A DNA stretch of 64,000 nt from Limnoperna fortunei (Eukaryota; Mollusca; Bivalvia; Mytilida; Modiolidae), in the NCBI GenBank assembly GCA_944474755.1, contig OX104123.1:64163898-64227897 (forward strand), in the 5' to 3' direction. Positions 46,840 through 58,683 of the stretch are shown one piece after another. Within the stretch, counting starts at the first letter, position 1. Every line of letters begins with the position of its first letter. The translations under genes were made by a program, and so were the position numbers. The notes under the pieces were generated by a model, which had not been told where the DNA came from, made no database searches, and saw only the letters and a program-made list of their open reading frames with translations.

Positions 46840-48138
46840 ATGACTACAGAAAATTCCACAAACAGAACTTACAGTGACAGTAATAGATCTGGTTTTACAT
46901 CTTCGTACGTTGTCTTACCTTTGTCAGTGGTAACGATAATTTTAAATTTATTTGCACTTGTCATTCTACGAAGATCAAAGAAAATACGGGAAAATAGGTT
47001 CCATGTCTTGACAGTATGTCTTAGTATTACAGATATTATATCAAGTGTATTCAGTTTTGTATTATCAACAAGTTCGATGATGAACAAATACGGGAAAACT
47101 ATGCCACCTTACGTTTGCTTCAGTGCACATCTTATCACAACTACTTCCGTTACAGTTTCTATGATACAAATAGTATTCATTTGCCTAGAAAGGTTGTTTG
47201 CGACGTTTCCTCTTACTCGAGACACCAAGTTCACTAGATACTTTTTCTTGGCCTATATGTTGTCCGTAGTATTTGCTATATTCTATAGCATATGCGTGTA
47301 TATCTTTTACGGAAAGGCAGATTGTACGTATTGTTCTGCGGCTGCTATTTTTCAGAACAGCCAATGGATATTCGACGTCTATTTTGCTTCTTTACAGAGC
47401 ATATTATTCTTGATTATTGCTTTGTTATATGCAATCGTAATAGCACGTCTATATAGACGGTATAAACAAGTTAATCCAATCTTATTGGTACGTGCAAATC
47501 CTACAAATATTGATAACACCCTAGAATGGCAACCGAACGCAGACAGAAGCCACATTGAGAATAGAGAGTCTAATCTTCTGGAAATGAACAAAATGTGTGG
47601 GACACAAACACATATATCTGTTGTGGGAACGTCTAATTCAAGACTGCTACAGTCTGATAACAGCAACAGCAAATCGGAACGAGAGAAAATAAAAGTCACA
47701 CAAAACGACGAAAACTCGATAAAACCAATACATTTCGAAGATAAACGTCGGGCTGGATTAAACAATGGCGTTGGATCAAAAACAACCAAAACTACTTTAA
47801 AAGCTACTTCATTTAAAGGTACATGTACATGCATGTTGAAAAGATCTGATTACATGGACGCGACTTCATCACCATGTTCCAACAGCGGTTCATTAATTCG
47901 TATAAGACGGTTCAAAAAAACAATTCTAACTTTGGGATTAATTATAATTGTGACGGCAATTACTACCTTACCGTGTGTTATTACACAGGTAGTATACGCA
48001 TCTACTAACGGATTAGTCTCACTAAAAGCATTGCAGGCTGCATCTAGCATTATTTTGCTTAACCCACTACTTGACCCACTTGTATACGTGCTGCGTATCG
48101 ACGAATTTCGGAAGACAATTAGGTGTACATTCCGGTAA
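46840..48138 (+). CDS. Rhodopsin-family (class A) G-protein-coupled receptor, single coding exon
   Basis: 432 residues. The ATG at 46840 is chosen because upstream frame is opened only by GTG and the pseudogene starts at the same point. N-terminus with two glycosylation sites (N5, N8). Seven membrane segments at about 22-45, 54-77 (D65), 92-119 (C93; E117-R118-L119 replaces DRY), 132-157 (no Trp at the usual TM4 place), 177-206, 359-387 (P378 in TM6) and 395-419 (N408-P409-x-x-D412-P413-x-x-Y416). Cys162 or Cys165 in extracellular loop 2 could pair with C93. Loop 3 is very long (about 207-358), polar and rich in Ser, Thr and Lys. The ligand is unknown; the sequence fits amine- or peptide-type receptors only in general. 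It is an orphan receptor. Confidence 0.93.
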   Translation: MTTENSTNRTYSDSNRSGFTSSYVVLPLSVVTIILNLFALVILRRSKKIRENRFHVLTVCLSITDIISSVFSFVLSTSSMMNKYGKTMPPYVCFSAHLITTTSVTVSMIQIVFICLERLFATFPLTRDTKFTRYFFLAYMLSVVFAIFYSICVYIFYGKADCTYCSAAAIFQNSQWIFDVYFASLQSILFLIIALLYAIVIARLYRRYKQVNPILLVRANPTNIDNTLEWQPNADRSHIENRESNLLEMNKMCGTQTHISVVGTSNSRLLQSDNSNSKSEREKIKVTQNDENSIKPIHFEDKRRAGLNNGVGSKTTKTTLKATSFKGTCTCMLKRSDYMDATSSPCSNSGSLIRIRRFKKTILTLGLIIIVTAITTLPCVITQVVYASTNGLVSLKALQAASSIILLNPLLDPLVYVLRIDEFRKTIRCTFR

Positions 48139-49600
48139 AATATGGGCTAAAATGTACGTTCCAGACCAATATGAAGTTTGACAGACAAGTATGTACAAGG
48201 CTTAAATATGTAAGATCAGCAGATATACATATATCTACGTCCATGCATTTATAAATACTAACAAACTCCAGAATGCAAATGCCGATAATTTAATTCAAAT
48301 AAGTTTAATCTAGATGCAATATAGTTATACAAATGCATGAAATATCTCATTTGATTTGCAATCATGTTTAATGACATTGTCTTAAAAATACCAAAGACAG
48401 TTATAACAACTTCAATCAGCATTGACACCAGTAAACAATGACAGAAAGTTATAATGCAGCTTACCTAAGATAATTGCCCGTTAATTAATGAACGACTTTT
48501 GTGAACACTTATAACTAATAACAGATGATACAAAAATGTGTTATTGAACACCTTACATATAAACACTAAGAGAATAAGAATTAATGGTTGCATTAGAAGT
48601 AAACTGTAATGTTTCAAATGTATATATTACAATCATGAGACGCTATTTTGTAACAAACTCTATGATTCAGAAATTTCTTGTATCATCGTTGTGTTTGTAA
48701 AATGTTTACTCTTCGCATCATACTACTATATTTTTAACCTCAGTAGTTAACAAACTAATGTGCATAATTTGATGAAATTCCTTGTTCAAAATCCCTTTCT
48801 ACTCAGATTGGTAGAAAACTAAGTACCCAATAATGAGTTACGAAAACATCTTACTTTGTCCTTATTCATGTAGATACAATATTCAAACTATATATTAACT
48901 GGCGAGGAATGTCTAATGTAAGATCATTAAATAGACAACATATATGTTTGGAGGGCATTTTAATGGGTACAAAATATGCTCAAGCCCTTGCTAAACTATC
49001 CTTTGGAACTTGTTATTTAACAACATTCTACTAATTCAGTCAAATTATCCCTTTAGACTTTTTCCTCAAAAAAAACTTATCACTAAACACTAGAACAAGA
49101 TTGATTACTTCAGCTTCCAATTATTAATATTAAATTAATTGAAATCAATATTCCATCAGGTCTTGCGTGAGTGGACATATTTCAAAACTCGCACGTTATT
49201 TTAGATCTTGCTATCGGCAGTTCTATTTTTAGAACAGACACTGTTGTTTATAAATAAGCCATTCAGACAAGAACTGTTGCACTTATATTGTAGCATCTCT
49301 TTCAAAGTTGTATTACCGTCCTCATGACAGTTGAATGATATAAAATCACATTTTCCAAACGCTACATAACAGCTAATTGTTAGTTTGCATGTTCCTAGCT
49401 TTGACTTTTTACGAACATGACTATAAGTATCATGAACGGTATCCAATAAGAATAAGCAGTTCCTTAGTGCATTTATTGGTATTAATTTTGGTTTTTATGC
49501 ACATTTTGGTTTTTCCTTTATGTCGTGTTGCTGTCGCGGGTCTTTGTCTTAAATCCTTTCCTATTTTTTAATTCGCGTTGACAATCTCTTTTCTAACATT
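48139..49600. other. Non-coding, downstream of the GPCR
   Basis: Contains the GPCR 3' UTR at its start. No second gene recognised. The minus frame 49446-49201 has eight Cys but no known spacing, no splice context and no homologue that I recognise. Confidence 0.45.
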
Positions 49601-49601
49601 T

Positions 49602-49985
49602 TATATGCAATGGGGTGAACCAGTTTAAGGTACCACTACATTTCACATGTTATGAGGATGAACCGGTTCAAGGTATCGAGACATTTTACACGTTATGAAG
49701 ATGAACCGGTAATATCATAAATTCTTTCAGTGATATAGTCATTGTCTAAAATTACTGCCCTAAAATTTCGAAATAGCCGGATGTCGCAAAATGTTTTGGA
49801 ATTGTGGTGATGAAAGCACTACAACATCTTAATCATTTTGATTTTTGATATTGTTTGGTTTGAGCGCCACTGATGAGTCTTGACTAGACGAAACGCTTCG
49901 TAAATTCTCTTAACCTTATTATCGTTGATGGAATTTCAATTACATGGTATGGGGAAGAACCGCTTTAAGGTAACCCATCACATAT
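49602..49985. repeat. Tandem repeat of about 53 bp, interrupted by the hammerhead-type repeat
   Basis: Two adjacent units (about 49607-49655 and 49656-49710) share (t)atga(a)gatgaacc(g)gttcaaggta and acatttcacatgttatg. A third, atgg(g)gaagaaccgctttaaggta, lies at 49948-49972. About 230 bp, including the repeat at 49785-49930, separates units 2 and 3. Confidence 0.65.
49785..49930 (+). ncRNA. Hammerhead-ribozyme-like repeat, copy B
   Basis: The core at 49870-49902 is CTGATGA, GTC, ttgacta, GAC, GAAA, CG-ctt-CG, TA. This matches the hammerhead core: CUGANGA; stem II of GUC/GAC closed by a 7-base loop; GAAA; stem III A-C-G/C-G-U with a 3-base loop; then cleavage triplet GUA at 49900-49902. Stem I is not perfect: the bases next to the core do not pair, although ggtt..gag (49857-49864) can pair with ctc..aacc (49907-49915). 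Metazoan retrozymes and Penelope-like elements are known to carry hammerheads. Activity is unproven. Confidence 0.5.
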
Positions 49986-49989
49986 CAGC

Positions 49990-51350
49990 AATGAAATAAT
50001 TGTTGCAATATTGTTTTAAATTTGTTGTGCTTTTGTTTGAATAATATCTATGTTATAATTATGAGTTATTTGCATTAAAGTACTTAAAACTTATTACTTT
50101 TTATATATTCGTCTTACTGTCGCATAATTTTCTGTATTAATCAATGATAACGAATGAAACATAACAAACTAATAACACGTTATTCCTCAGCCAGTAGTTT
50201 ACTTAGCATGAAACTTCATCTCTATCTGTTATGTCCGTGTAAGAACAGCTTCCAACGGAGTGCCAAATAAACGATCCTAGTATTCAATATTTTTAGTAAC
50301 ACAATCTAAACGTTTGAATATTGAAATAATCTATGTAAGGAGGAAGAACTAATAAGCTGTCCGTTCCATAAGACAGAGTATCATGAGGAAAAACAAATGT
50401 CATCTGAATGATTTCATTGTAACATTGTCACAACAGGGTGTATTATGTCCCTTTTACTATCTTAAAATTCACAATTCACAAGGCGACCTCATATATTTAA
50501 GTGTAATATAAGTACACAAACAAATTAAAAGATACAGAGATGTAACTTTCAAAGGTACACCGATGATGACTACGTAGTTTTATTTGAATAATAGTTTCGT
50601 CGTTAAGGACATGCATCGTGACGTCACTTCATTTCTATCAATATAATAAATAAAATTTCTAAATTTAATATATAAAAATATGTGGACCTTGAATTAGCTA
50701 ATAATATAACTATACAACCGTTTAAAAAGCATATATTAACTATTAAAACAATGAGATTGTCTTAGATTAATTCCAGATTTTTTTATTGTTCAAACACGAA
50801 TAAAACGCATGCAAATCTGAGTAATATGAACACGTTGTTTTTTCACGAAAATCAGATACTAAATAATGTTTCTATTTATTTGCTAACTTTTAACGTCGCT
50901 TTGAAAATTGTCCATTTTTATGTGGACATTTTCCTTTTAAACTGTATGTGCCGTACATGTATTTCCCCGATGCGGGATTTAGATGAAACAGATGGCACTC
51001 AAAGTGAACTTCAGGTCAAATTAAGTTAACAAGAAAGTTATTACTCGGGAAATGGGATAAAGGCCAAACAATTTAACTGTCATTGAAAAATAATAGAGCA
51101 TTAAGTATATACAAAACTGCCTTAGCTTAGTATTAACATACTTCATCAAAGAGGAAACAACATCTTCTTATGCAAGAACAATTCAGAAACAAGGAACACG
51201 GGCTTATGTAAATCCGTCTCCTTAATACACAGTTACACAGTGAAAATACACAATATAATTTAAACAAGACTGCACATTCTTTTATAATAATAATGTGGAT
51301 TACTATTACTTCTTCAGAAATAAGGGTAGAATTATTAGTGTGCACAATAA
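49990..51350. other. Non-coding stretch, nothing recognised
   Basis: AT-rich, short frames only (for example 50826-51029), no domain or repeat assignment. Confidence 0.45.
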
Positions 51351-51357
51351 TAAGACA

Positions 51358-51780
51358 AAAAGAAAAATAGAAAATAAAATAGACGCAAGAGTCGAAAGTC
51401 AGGGGACAATTGCAAATTCGAATATAGACAAACATATACTACGCAAAACAAAACCAAAGACACCAAAACATAAAGTGAGTAACCAAAACCCAATAAAAAC
51501 CTTGGGTGTAATAAGGTGCTCCGGATGAGTAAGTAGTGCCTTCGTATTATTAGACCCGTCGAGTTACTCATTGTCATGTCTAAAAACAATCAACTCCAGG
51601 AATACCACAGACTACCAATGACTGAGCGAAAATGTCCGATTGTATTTAAGAGATTGATTTCCCATAACAATCAAAGTCACGGTGATGACAATAGAACGTC
51701 TAGAGAGATTACATCAACCTTGGTACAACAAAACTCTTGTATGAGTATTGTGTGGTCGAGGAAATCTGTAAACTTGAAAT
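51358..51780 (-). mobile_element. Penelope-like element, 3' end copy 2 (truncated)
   Basis: Same tail repeat as at 52160-52385 (gtcgaaagtcaggggacaat, accaaaacccaataaaaacc, gtgctccggatgagtaa, gtcgagttactc), followed at 51640-51750 by the start of the coding part: gattgatttcccataac, gatgacaatagaacgtct and agagattacatcaacct match 52410-52475. It lies in the same orientation as the longer copy, only about 400 bp away. Confidence 0.8.
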
Positions 51781-52159
51781 AGGATAAATTATTAAGAGAA
51801 AACAAATCTTAAGAGAAAAGAAAATGCAAGAAAAAATTTGATGAAATGCAAGTAATGTAAAATTAGATGGAAGTTTTAGAACTTATGATGTAATTTTGAA
51901 GAATTTTGAATAAATGTTTTTTTCGTCGTTGAGATCATTTGTTTAGTTATATATCTTTATTGACCAAAGTCTATAACAACTGTAGGTTACAAAAATGTAA
52001 AGATCGTAAAAACATAATAGTAATAAGCAAAAGACACTGTGTAACAACTTTTAACATATCAAATCGTAACTTCATAGCACGATATATAAATTTCCCTAAA
52101 TAACACAACTCTTTCCTATTATACGAACTCATTAATTGTACATATTAAAACATTTAAGG

Positions 52160-54345
52160 TGTATCCGGTTTGATAAGAAAAATAGCAAAGAAAACCAACC
52201 GAACAACAAGAGCCAAAAGTCAAGGGACAGGTACAAATCCAGATATAGACAAAACGCAACACAAAAACCGTAAACACAAAAAACAGAAAGAGAGTAACCC
52301 GAACCCAATAAAAACCATGGTGCACTCAGGTGCTCCGGATGAGTAAGCAGTGCCTGCCTCTAATTAGACACCGGTCGAGTTACTCATTGTCCTTTCAGAT
52401 CGCATTTGAGACACTGATTTCCCAGAACGATCAATTAAGCCATGGTGACGACCATAGAACTTCTGGAGAGATAACATCAACCTAGGTGCAACAAACTCTT
52501 GTTTGAGTAGTTTAGCAGTCAACAACAGGGATCGGTCTAGAAAATCGGAATACCGATCGCAGGATCTAGAATAACGTATAAGTTGTGAAATGTACACACC
52601 ATACGCTGGAGCTGCTGGAATGTTGCTGTCGATGAACGGGAAGTTGACAGTTGGAAAGTTGAAGTCATCACGTTTGTCGTAGAGTCTAGTTTTGTAGTTT
52701 TCCTGAGTCTATTTCTAGAAGTAGGTCTAAATAAGAGGCTGAACTTAGTGTATTGGTGTTGTCTTTAATTTCAAGCTCGCTGGGGGTAAATTGAATGTAA
52801 ATAGTCACAAAATTTAGCATCGTTGAAGTACAAAACATCATCAATATAGCGGAATGTTAAATTAAAGGTATGGGCCAGTGTCTTTTCTTTCTTCTTCAGT
52901 AGGCCTTCTAGGAACTCAGCCTCATAAGAGTACAAAAACAGGTCGGCTAGGAGAGGAGCACAATAAGAACCCATTGGAATACCAACAGTCTGTTGAAAAA
53001 CATGTCCTCCAAACATGATGAATATATTGTCAATCAGAAAATCTAAAATATGACAGATTTGGTCTTCAGTATATTTAGCAGTAGATTTAGGGTCATTAAT
53101 GACGAAGTTTTGTCATGACTAATTACTAACTATTCGTATCGTCTCTTTCCGTTTTTCTTGAAAAAGCAGCGTTTTATTAGATCTTTAAGCATAGTTTTAA
53201 GCTGAATATGAGGGATGGCCGTATAGAGTGTCGAAAAATCAACTTTTCAATGCTGTTACAATGGGAAAGAGATCCAGACCTCAAAATGTCTATCAGGTCT
53301 TTTGAATTTTTTAATATCCACATTTCATTTATTCCACTCCTGGAGTAAAAAGTGTCGCTATATTTTTGAAGGCCCGTTTTACTGTTGTTAAAATAGTAGT
53401 CAGGTATTGCGATAGTGTTTTGTTAGTACACTTAGACGTTCCTGCTATAAAACAGTGTTGTATGGATTTTTGTGTGAATAAGGGGAGATCACAATCTTCG
53501 ACTTTGATTTTGAGACCAAAGGATGCCACTATCGATTTGTGATTTTAAATAATCTCCTCTTTTGAAAGCGCAGTAAATGTGTAAGTAGGATTGCCAAGTG
53601 AACTGTCCATGCCTATCTCATTAATTAAACACTCTATGTAATGTTTTTTGCAGATAAAAATAATGTTGTTAGGGGCCTTATCTGCGGGCACAACAACATA
53701 TTTGTCATGAATGTCGGACAAAGTTATAAGAGCATCAAGATTTCTGAAGATTGATGATGCTTTAGTACTCATAGACCTTCTTAAACGACTTATTCTTATT
53801 TAAATCAATGACCTCAAGGCTTTTACCCACTCTGACAAGGTATCAACCTCCTGGTCCTCTTGCTTTGCCCATTTTCTGGCATAGTTCTCTATTGAATCCA
53901 CCAATAATTTAAAGTTATACTTCCAGTTGAGGGATTTAGGTTCACGGTACTTTGGTTCTTTAGACAAAATATTGCGGAGTCTTTCATTGTCAACAATATT
54001 AAGATCTCCAGTTATCACGTGACCTGAAGGGCTATATATGTTTGGGGAATTATGGCAAGAGCAGTCGGGGGGTTTGGCTTGGAAGTCCTTGATCAAAAGA
54101 TCCTGCAATACACGTTTGTTATTGAAAATTCTGGGTGCAATGGGGGAAGTATAGGTATAAGATATAACAGGAACGGATTTGTTTTTGAAGTATGGTGGAA
54201 TTTTGGAAGTAACAGACTTGTGGTGCAAGATATTACCAGGATTGATAGCATCTATGCCTTTGTTAGCAAAAAGTACAGAAAAAAATGAACGAGGCTCTTC
54301 TTCATCTTTGTGTGTGTTAACCGGTTTGAATAATCTGTGTTTTCC
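52160..54345 (-). mobile_element. Penelope-like retroelement, decayed
   Basis: Minus-strand order from 54345: leader K-H-R-L-F-K-P-V-N-T-H near 54310; PVISYTYTSPIAPRIFN and GHVITGDLNIVDN (54228-53800); DIHDKYVVVPADKAPNNIIF (53700); HCFIAGTSKCTNKTLSQYLT (53430); FSTLYTAIPH (motif A, 53230); GHVFQQTVGIPMGSYCAPLL (motif B) and FRYIDDVLYF (motif C) at 53016-52771; YISQLIRYSRSCDRYSDFLD (52590). Stops and frameshifts between blocks inactivate it. The architecture and motif B resemble Penelope-type RT more than LINE RT, but no GIY-YIG endonuclease is visible, so the class is tentative. The tail 52160-52385 is the dispersed repeat. Confidence 0.75.
52165..52385 (-). repeat. 3' UTR tail of the Penelope-like element, family reference copy
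   Basis: Directly follows the RT C-terminus and holds the blocks aaccaaccgaacaacaagag, caagggacaggtacaaatcc, acccaataaaaaccatgg and ggtgctccggatgagtaag. It recurs at 21240-21475, 51358-51570 and, inverted, 60475-60680. Confidence 0.85.
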
Positions 54346-54754
54346 AATGTCTAAACTAATCTATATAGAGTGGACGAAGGGTCTGTTACAGATGACTGGT
54401 GACATTCTTGGTGTACTAAATTCAGGATTGTTAGAATGATGGTAGATATGATTTGAACCCCTATAAATAAAATATGATTTGAACCCCTGATACACAGGAC
54501 ATTTAAATACAAAATTAATCTCATCCTCGATGTCATTTTAACAAAATATTTACAATTTGTTGCTTCTTGATATTGCAGAAAACCGCTCAGACAATGTCCG
54601 CGTTCTCTAATATTTATCATTTATGATATATACAATTTCTTTTAAGTGCATATGTTCAAAATGTTTTTAGTTTACATAGAATGTTTCATCTTTTAAATGT
54701 TTTGAAGGATGGAATCAATATCCTCGTCCCTTTGGTCGTTATTGGAGAAGTAAA

Positions 54755-55160
54755 CACTGATGAACGTTTACTTTAGTGTTAACATGGTCGTACATCTAGA
54801 GGTGTTGATTGGTAATATGTTTACTTCAGGTTTAATATTGTCGTACATCTAGAGATTTGTGTTTTGCCTGTTGAGATGTTTACTTCAGAGATAACATGGT
54901 CATACATCTAAGGGTTTGGGGTTCAATTGTAAAGATGTTTATCTCAGTGATATCGTGGTCGTACATCTAAGGGGTTTGATTGTTGAGATGTCTACTGCAG
55001 GGAAAATATGGTCGAACATCTAAGGGTTTGTGGTTCGATTATTGAGAAGTTTTCTTCAGGGAAAACATTGTCGTACATCTAGGGGTACAGGGTTCGATTG
55101 TTTAGATGTTTACTTTAGTGATAGCATGGTCGTACATCTAGGGTTTTCGATTGTTGAGAC
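54755..55160. repeat. Minisatellite, period about 58-60 bp, seven copies
   Basis: The unit contains gatgtttacttcagggataa, catggtcgtacatctaaggg and tttggttcgattgttga. Copies differ by about 10-15 percent and by small gaps. Confidence 0.9.
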
Positions 55161-55329
55161 CTTTCGAATTTCTTTCAAATTGTCATTGATTCTGTTTTTA
55201 AGTGTCAAATTTAACAAGCCACTTCCGTTGACAACTTGTGAATTCTGCTTAATCTCGATTAAGTTTATTCGCAGTTATTATTTTGGTTATCTACTGGAAT
55301 GTATTAACTCTTGTCGTCAAGAAATACAT

Positions 55330-55489
55330 GGATACAAGCTTGAATGTATGTAACAATATTATTTATCAATATATCAAATAAGAGAGGAGCTATGATAGAG
55401 CCTTGATAAAATTCAAATTTGCTATCGGTTACCGCTGGGGTCAACATTTTTAACAGCCACTGACAAGGTAAAACGTATAAGTAGTACAT
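55330..55489 (-). pseudogene. Small LINE reverse transcriptase fragment
   Basis: The minus frame reads FEFYQGSIIAPLLFDILINN (a motif B relative of G-V-P-Q-G-S-I-L-G-P-L-L-F) and then HVFLDD at the motif C position. Only about 55 residues remain. It lies immediately left of the pogo-like element. Confidence 0.65.
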
Positions 55490-56680
55490 ATATTTTCGCC
55501 TGTTTAACGACTTACAGTAGAACTTCGATAACTCGAACTCGTTGGGGTCGCCAAAAATAGTTCGAGCTATCGGTTGTTCGAGCCACCGAAGTGGGACAAC
55601 CGTATCGTGACCGATTTTGTTTATATGTTGCTCGTTAATTTTCCTACACGCGATATGGTTGTTTTGGGGAGCTAAAATTAGTTTAGAATGTACGTTGATG
55701 ATTATTTCATGAATTTTGACACGAATAAAGTTATTTTAGTTGTAATAGTTTGTGAAATTTGTAATTTCTACATCACTTATTATTTACTTTCGATGATTGC
55801 ACTAAAACCAGTTTGTGCACGGAATATCAAAGACAGTTAAATTAAGTAAATAATTTTAACAGTTTTTATTGCCGACACATTTTTGATAAATTTTCTTAGC
55901 TTTTACATTTTGTTTTTAATATCAATTAAACCACAATTGTCAACATAAGTCGTACACGATTTTTAATTGGAATGTCTTCGTTGATTTTATAATCTGCTTG
56001 GTATATTTTATATTTTTAATTAATAAACAAACAATAAATTTTAAAACATCACTGCGCATGCGTGGCCTAGAATGGCTGCCCAAAAATTCAGCTGAGAAGA
56101 AAGTTGATTATTTGGTTATTATTGAGATCTTTGACTAAAACAACATTTAGAACTACTAGTACGTTGGTTATTACACACATTTAGCGCAAAAATTGCCTAC
56201 AACAGAACAAACTAAAAGCCCCCATTTAGCTAACTGTAAAATGACATATCATATACAGTGATCACAGGACATTCAGATTACCGGAAGTAAACAAACCAGC
56301 ATTACTTACATCGCTTTACACTTGACTACCTTTGGCTTAACTTGCTTTTTATTAACTGGCTCTTCATTTGCCTGAGACCCTGAGTCGCCCTGGAGACGAA
56401 GACTCAATAATACCCTCTTCATTTAACACCTAGTGTTCCCTATTTTCACCAGCACAGGTAAGGAATATTCAAACAGTATGGTATTTAGATATTGCAGCGT
56501 ATTCTTACCATTTCTTCTCAATGCGTTTAACATACTTAATGCACAGAAATCTTCCACACTATCGTCCATCAAGAGAGAAACTTTTTTCCCAACATTTTAC
56601 CCAATGTGCATAACGATAACTTTCCTATTGTCAGTGTATTGTTACTTCAAATTACTGGAAACAATTAGAGGCATATCAGA

Positions 56681-57025
56681 GTGTTACAATTATTAAAATC
56701 AACAACCCATCACGCACAGCTATATATATTTCTCCTATTAATTGCTAATGCCTCTGACATAGAGATAAACCCTGTGCCAGGTTCACCACGCTGGCCATGT
56801 GGATCATGCCAGAAGGCTGTCACATGGAAGCACAAAGCACTGTGCTGTGACGTCTGGTACCACATTGACTGCCAAGGCGTAACCTCTCATATGTATAACT
56901 GCATGGAATCCAGCAACATCAGCTGGGAATGCATCCAATGTGGTATGCCAAATATTTCAACAAGTCTCTTTAATGACTCCACCATTGAAACATCAAACTC
57001 ATTTAGTACTCTTGGTGATAGCTAA
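56681..57025 (+). pseudogene. LINE-C PHD-finger segment
   Basis: 115-codon frame. [20 protein letters not shown] is followed by [10 protein letters not shown] and W-E-C-I-Q-C-G, giving the Cys4-His-Cys3 spacing of a PHD zinc finger with one Cys pair altered. PHD fingers are found ahead of the endonuclease in some CR1-like elements and may bind histones, which could guide integration; for this element that is inference. Confidence 0.85.
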
Positions 57026-57028
57026 ATA

Positions 57029-57870
57029 ATGGGTAGCCAAGTTGCTCCAATTGCTATGTCATCTCCAATATCCAAACATAGCCACCATAATATTAACAAA
57101 AAGCACCGGCATACTAGCACTTCTAACAAGAACAGAAAACCACTAAGAATTATAACAATCAACTTCCACTCAATAAGAAATAAAAAGCCAGAACTGTCGT
57201 ATCTAAATGATTCAGCTAAACCTGATATAATTATTGGAACAAAGACCTGGCTAGATAGCAAAACATCATCAAATGAATTCTTTCCCTCCAATAATTTCAA
57301 TTTATATAGGAATGACCGCCCACCAAATAAAAATAATCAAAGTCATGGGGGTCTCCTCCTGGCTATATCTAAAGAATTCATAAGCTCAGAAAGTATAGAA
57401 CTAAAACCAGATTGTGAAATCGTAGGGCAACAGTTAACATATCAGAGGCAAGGAAGCTGATTGTAAGCTCCTTTTACAGACCACCCTCAGGTGACGGCAC
57501 CTCGCTGATGCAGCTGGAAATCTCCCTCGGTAGAATGAAAAAAACACCCAATAATCTAATATATTACTAGGTGGAGGTTTTAACCCTGGAAGCATAAATT
57601 GGTCCATCCCTAAAGTCATCACTGGCAAACAAAACCAAGAACAACACCAATTTCTTCTTGATATCTTGTATGATCAAAATCTAAATCTAATTGTAAATAT
57701 CCATACACGTAGAGACAAAACCCTCGACCAAGTATTCACCAACACTCCTTCAGATATAAACAAAGTCTGCGTCCACGACATCGTTTATGTTGAAACGGAT
57801 ATCTGATTACGTCGAATCAGAGAAACACCCAGAAAAATTTACAAGTATAAAAATTCTAATTGGGACAAAA
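57029..57870 (+). pseudogene. LINE-C endonuclease domain
   Basis: LRIITINFHSIRNKKPEL opens the domain, followed by PDIIIGTKTWLD (E of the catalytic E-T-W changed to K), YRNDR, SHGGLLLAI, then after a frameshift SSFYRPPSGDGTSL, GGFNPGSINW (GDFN altered) and DKTLDQVFTN. The Glu-to-Lys and Asp-to-Gly changes remove catalytic residues. Confidence 0.85.
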
Positions 57871-57949
57871 TCAAACTAGATCTCGAAAACACATACAAGA
57901 TCTGGGCCCATAGCTATTCTTGGCTTATATAAATACTTGCCAGAATACA

Positions 57950-58683
57950 TCACTTTAAGTAAGCTCAGACTGTTCGTCGATGACAGTATCATCTACAAAA
58001 CCATTACAACAACATCAAACTGTGAGGCCCTTCAAAACGACCTTAATGATACAGCCAAATGGAGAGTGACTGGTTGAGGTCTTTCCATTCAGACAAAATT
58101 TCAGTTCTCATATTAACTGAGAAAAAAACATCCATTTACACATAACTACATACTTCATAATCACAAACTTGAACTCGTTACCTCTTCAAAGCATCTAGGC
58201 ATAACTCTGCAATCAAATTTAATATGGTCACAGCACACCAACAACATCATCGCCAATAGTAACCAACAACTAGGCTTCCTGAGAAGAAATTTAAAAACAG
58301 CCAATGTAAACATAAAAAGCCAGGAATACCTTTCCCTAGTCAGACCAAAACTTGAATACTCATGCTCTGTCTGAGACTCTCACACTGCTGATCAAATTAA
58401 TAAAATTAAGATGGTCCGGAGACGAGCAGAAAGGTATGCCTGCAACCGGTATCATAACACCAGCAGCATAAACATGATTACAACCCTACAATGGCCAACA
58501 CCTCAGGAACGCAGTCTAAATTACAGACGCACTATGTTTTACAAAATCATTTACCAACTTGTCTTGCTACCTACTGATCACAGAACACGAATTAATTATG
58601 ACTTTACAATTCGGCAAATAATAGTTCTAAAAGACAGCTACAAATTCTCTATTTTTCCAAACTCTATCATCCAATGGAACTAA
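57950..58683 (+). pseudogene. LINE-C reverse transcriptase C-terminal half
   Basis: LRLFVDDSIIYKTI is motif C (F-V-D-D), then SKHLGITLQSNLIWSQHTNN, LVRPKLEYSCSV, KMVRRRAERYACNRY and a final P-N-S-I-I-Q-W-N before the stop at 58683. These are the thumb and end of a CR1/jockey-type RT. Two in-frame stops lie near 58078 and 58371. Confidence 0.88.

Noticed and set aside
47379..47834. Antisense frame over the GPCR
   Set aside because: It is a shadow of the receptor's loop 3 and has no motifs of its own.
49201..49446. Cys-containing minus-strand frame as another Cys-rich module
   Set aside because: Cys spacing does not fit C-x6-C-x3-C...C-x2-C-x-C and there are no phase-1 splice sites around it.
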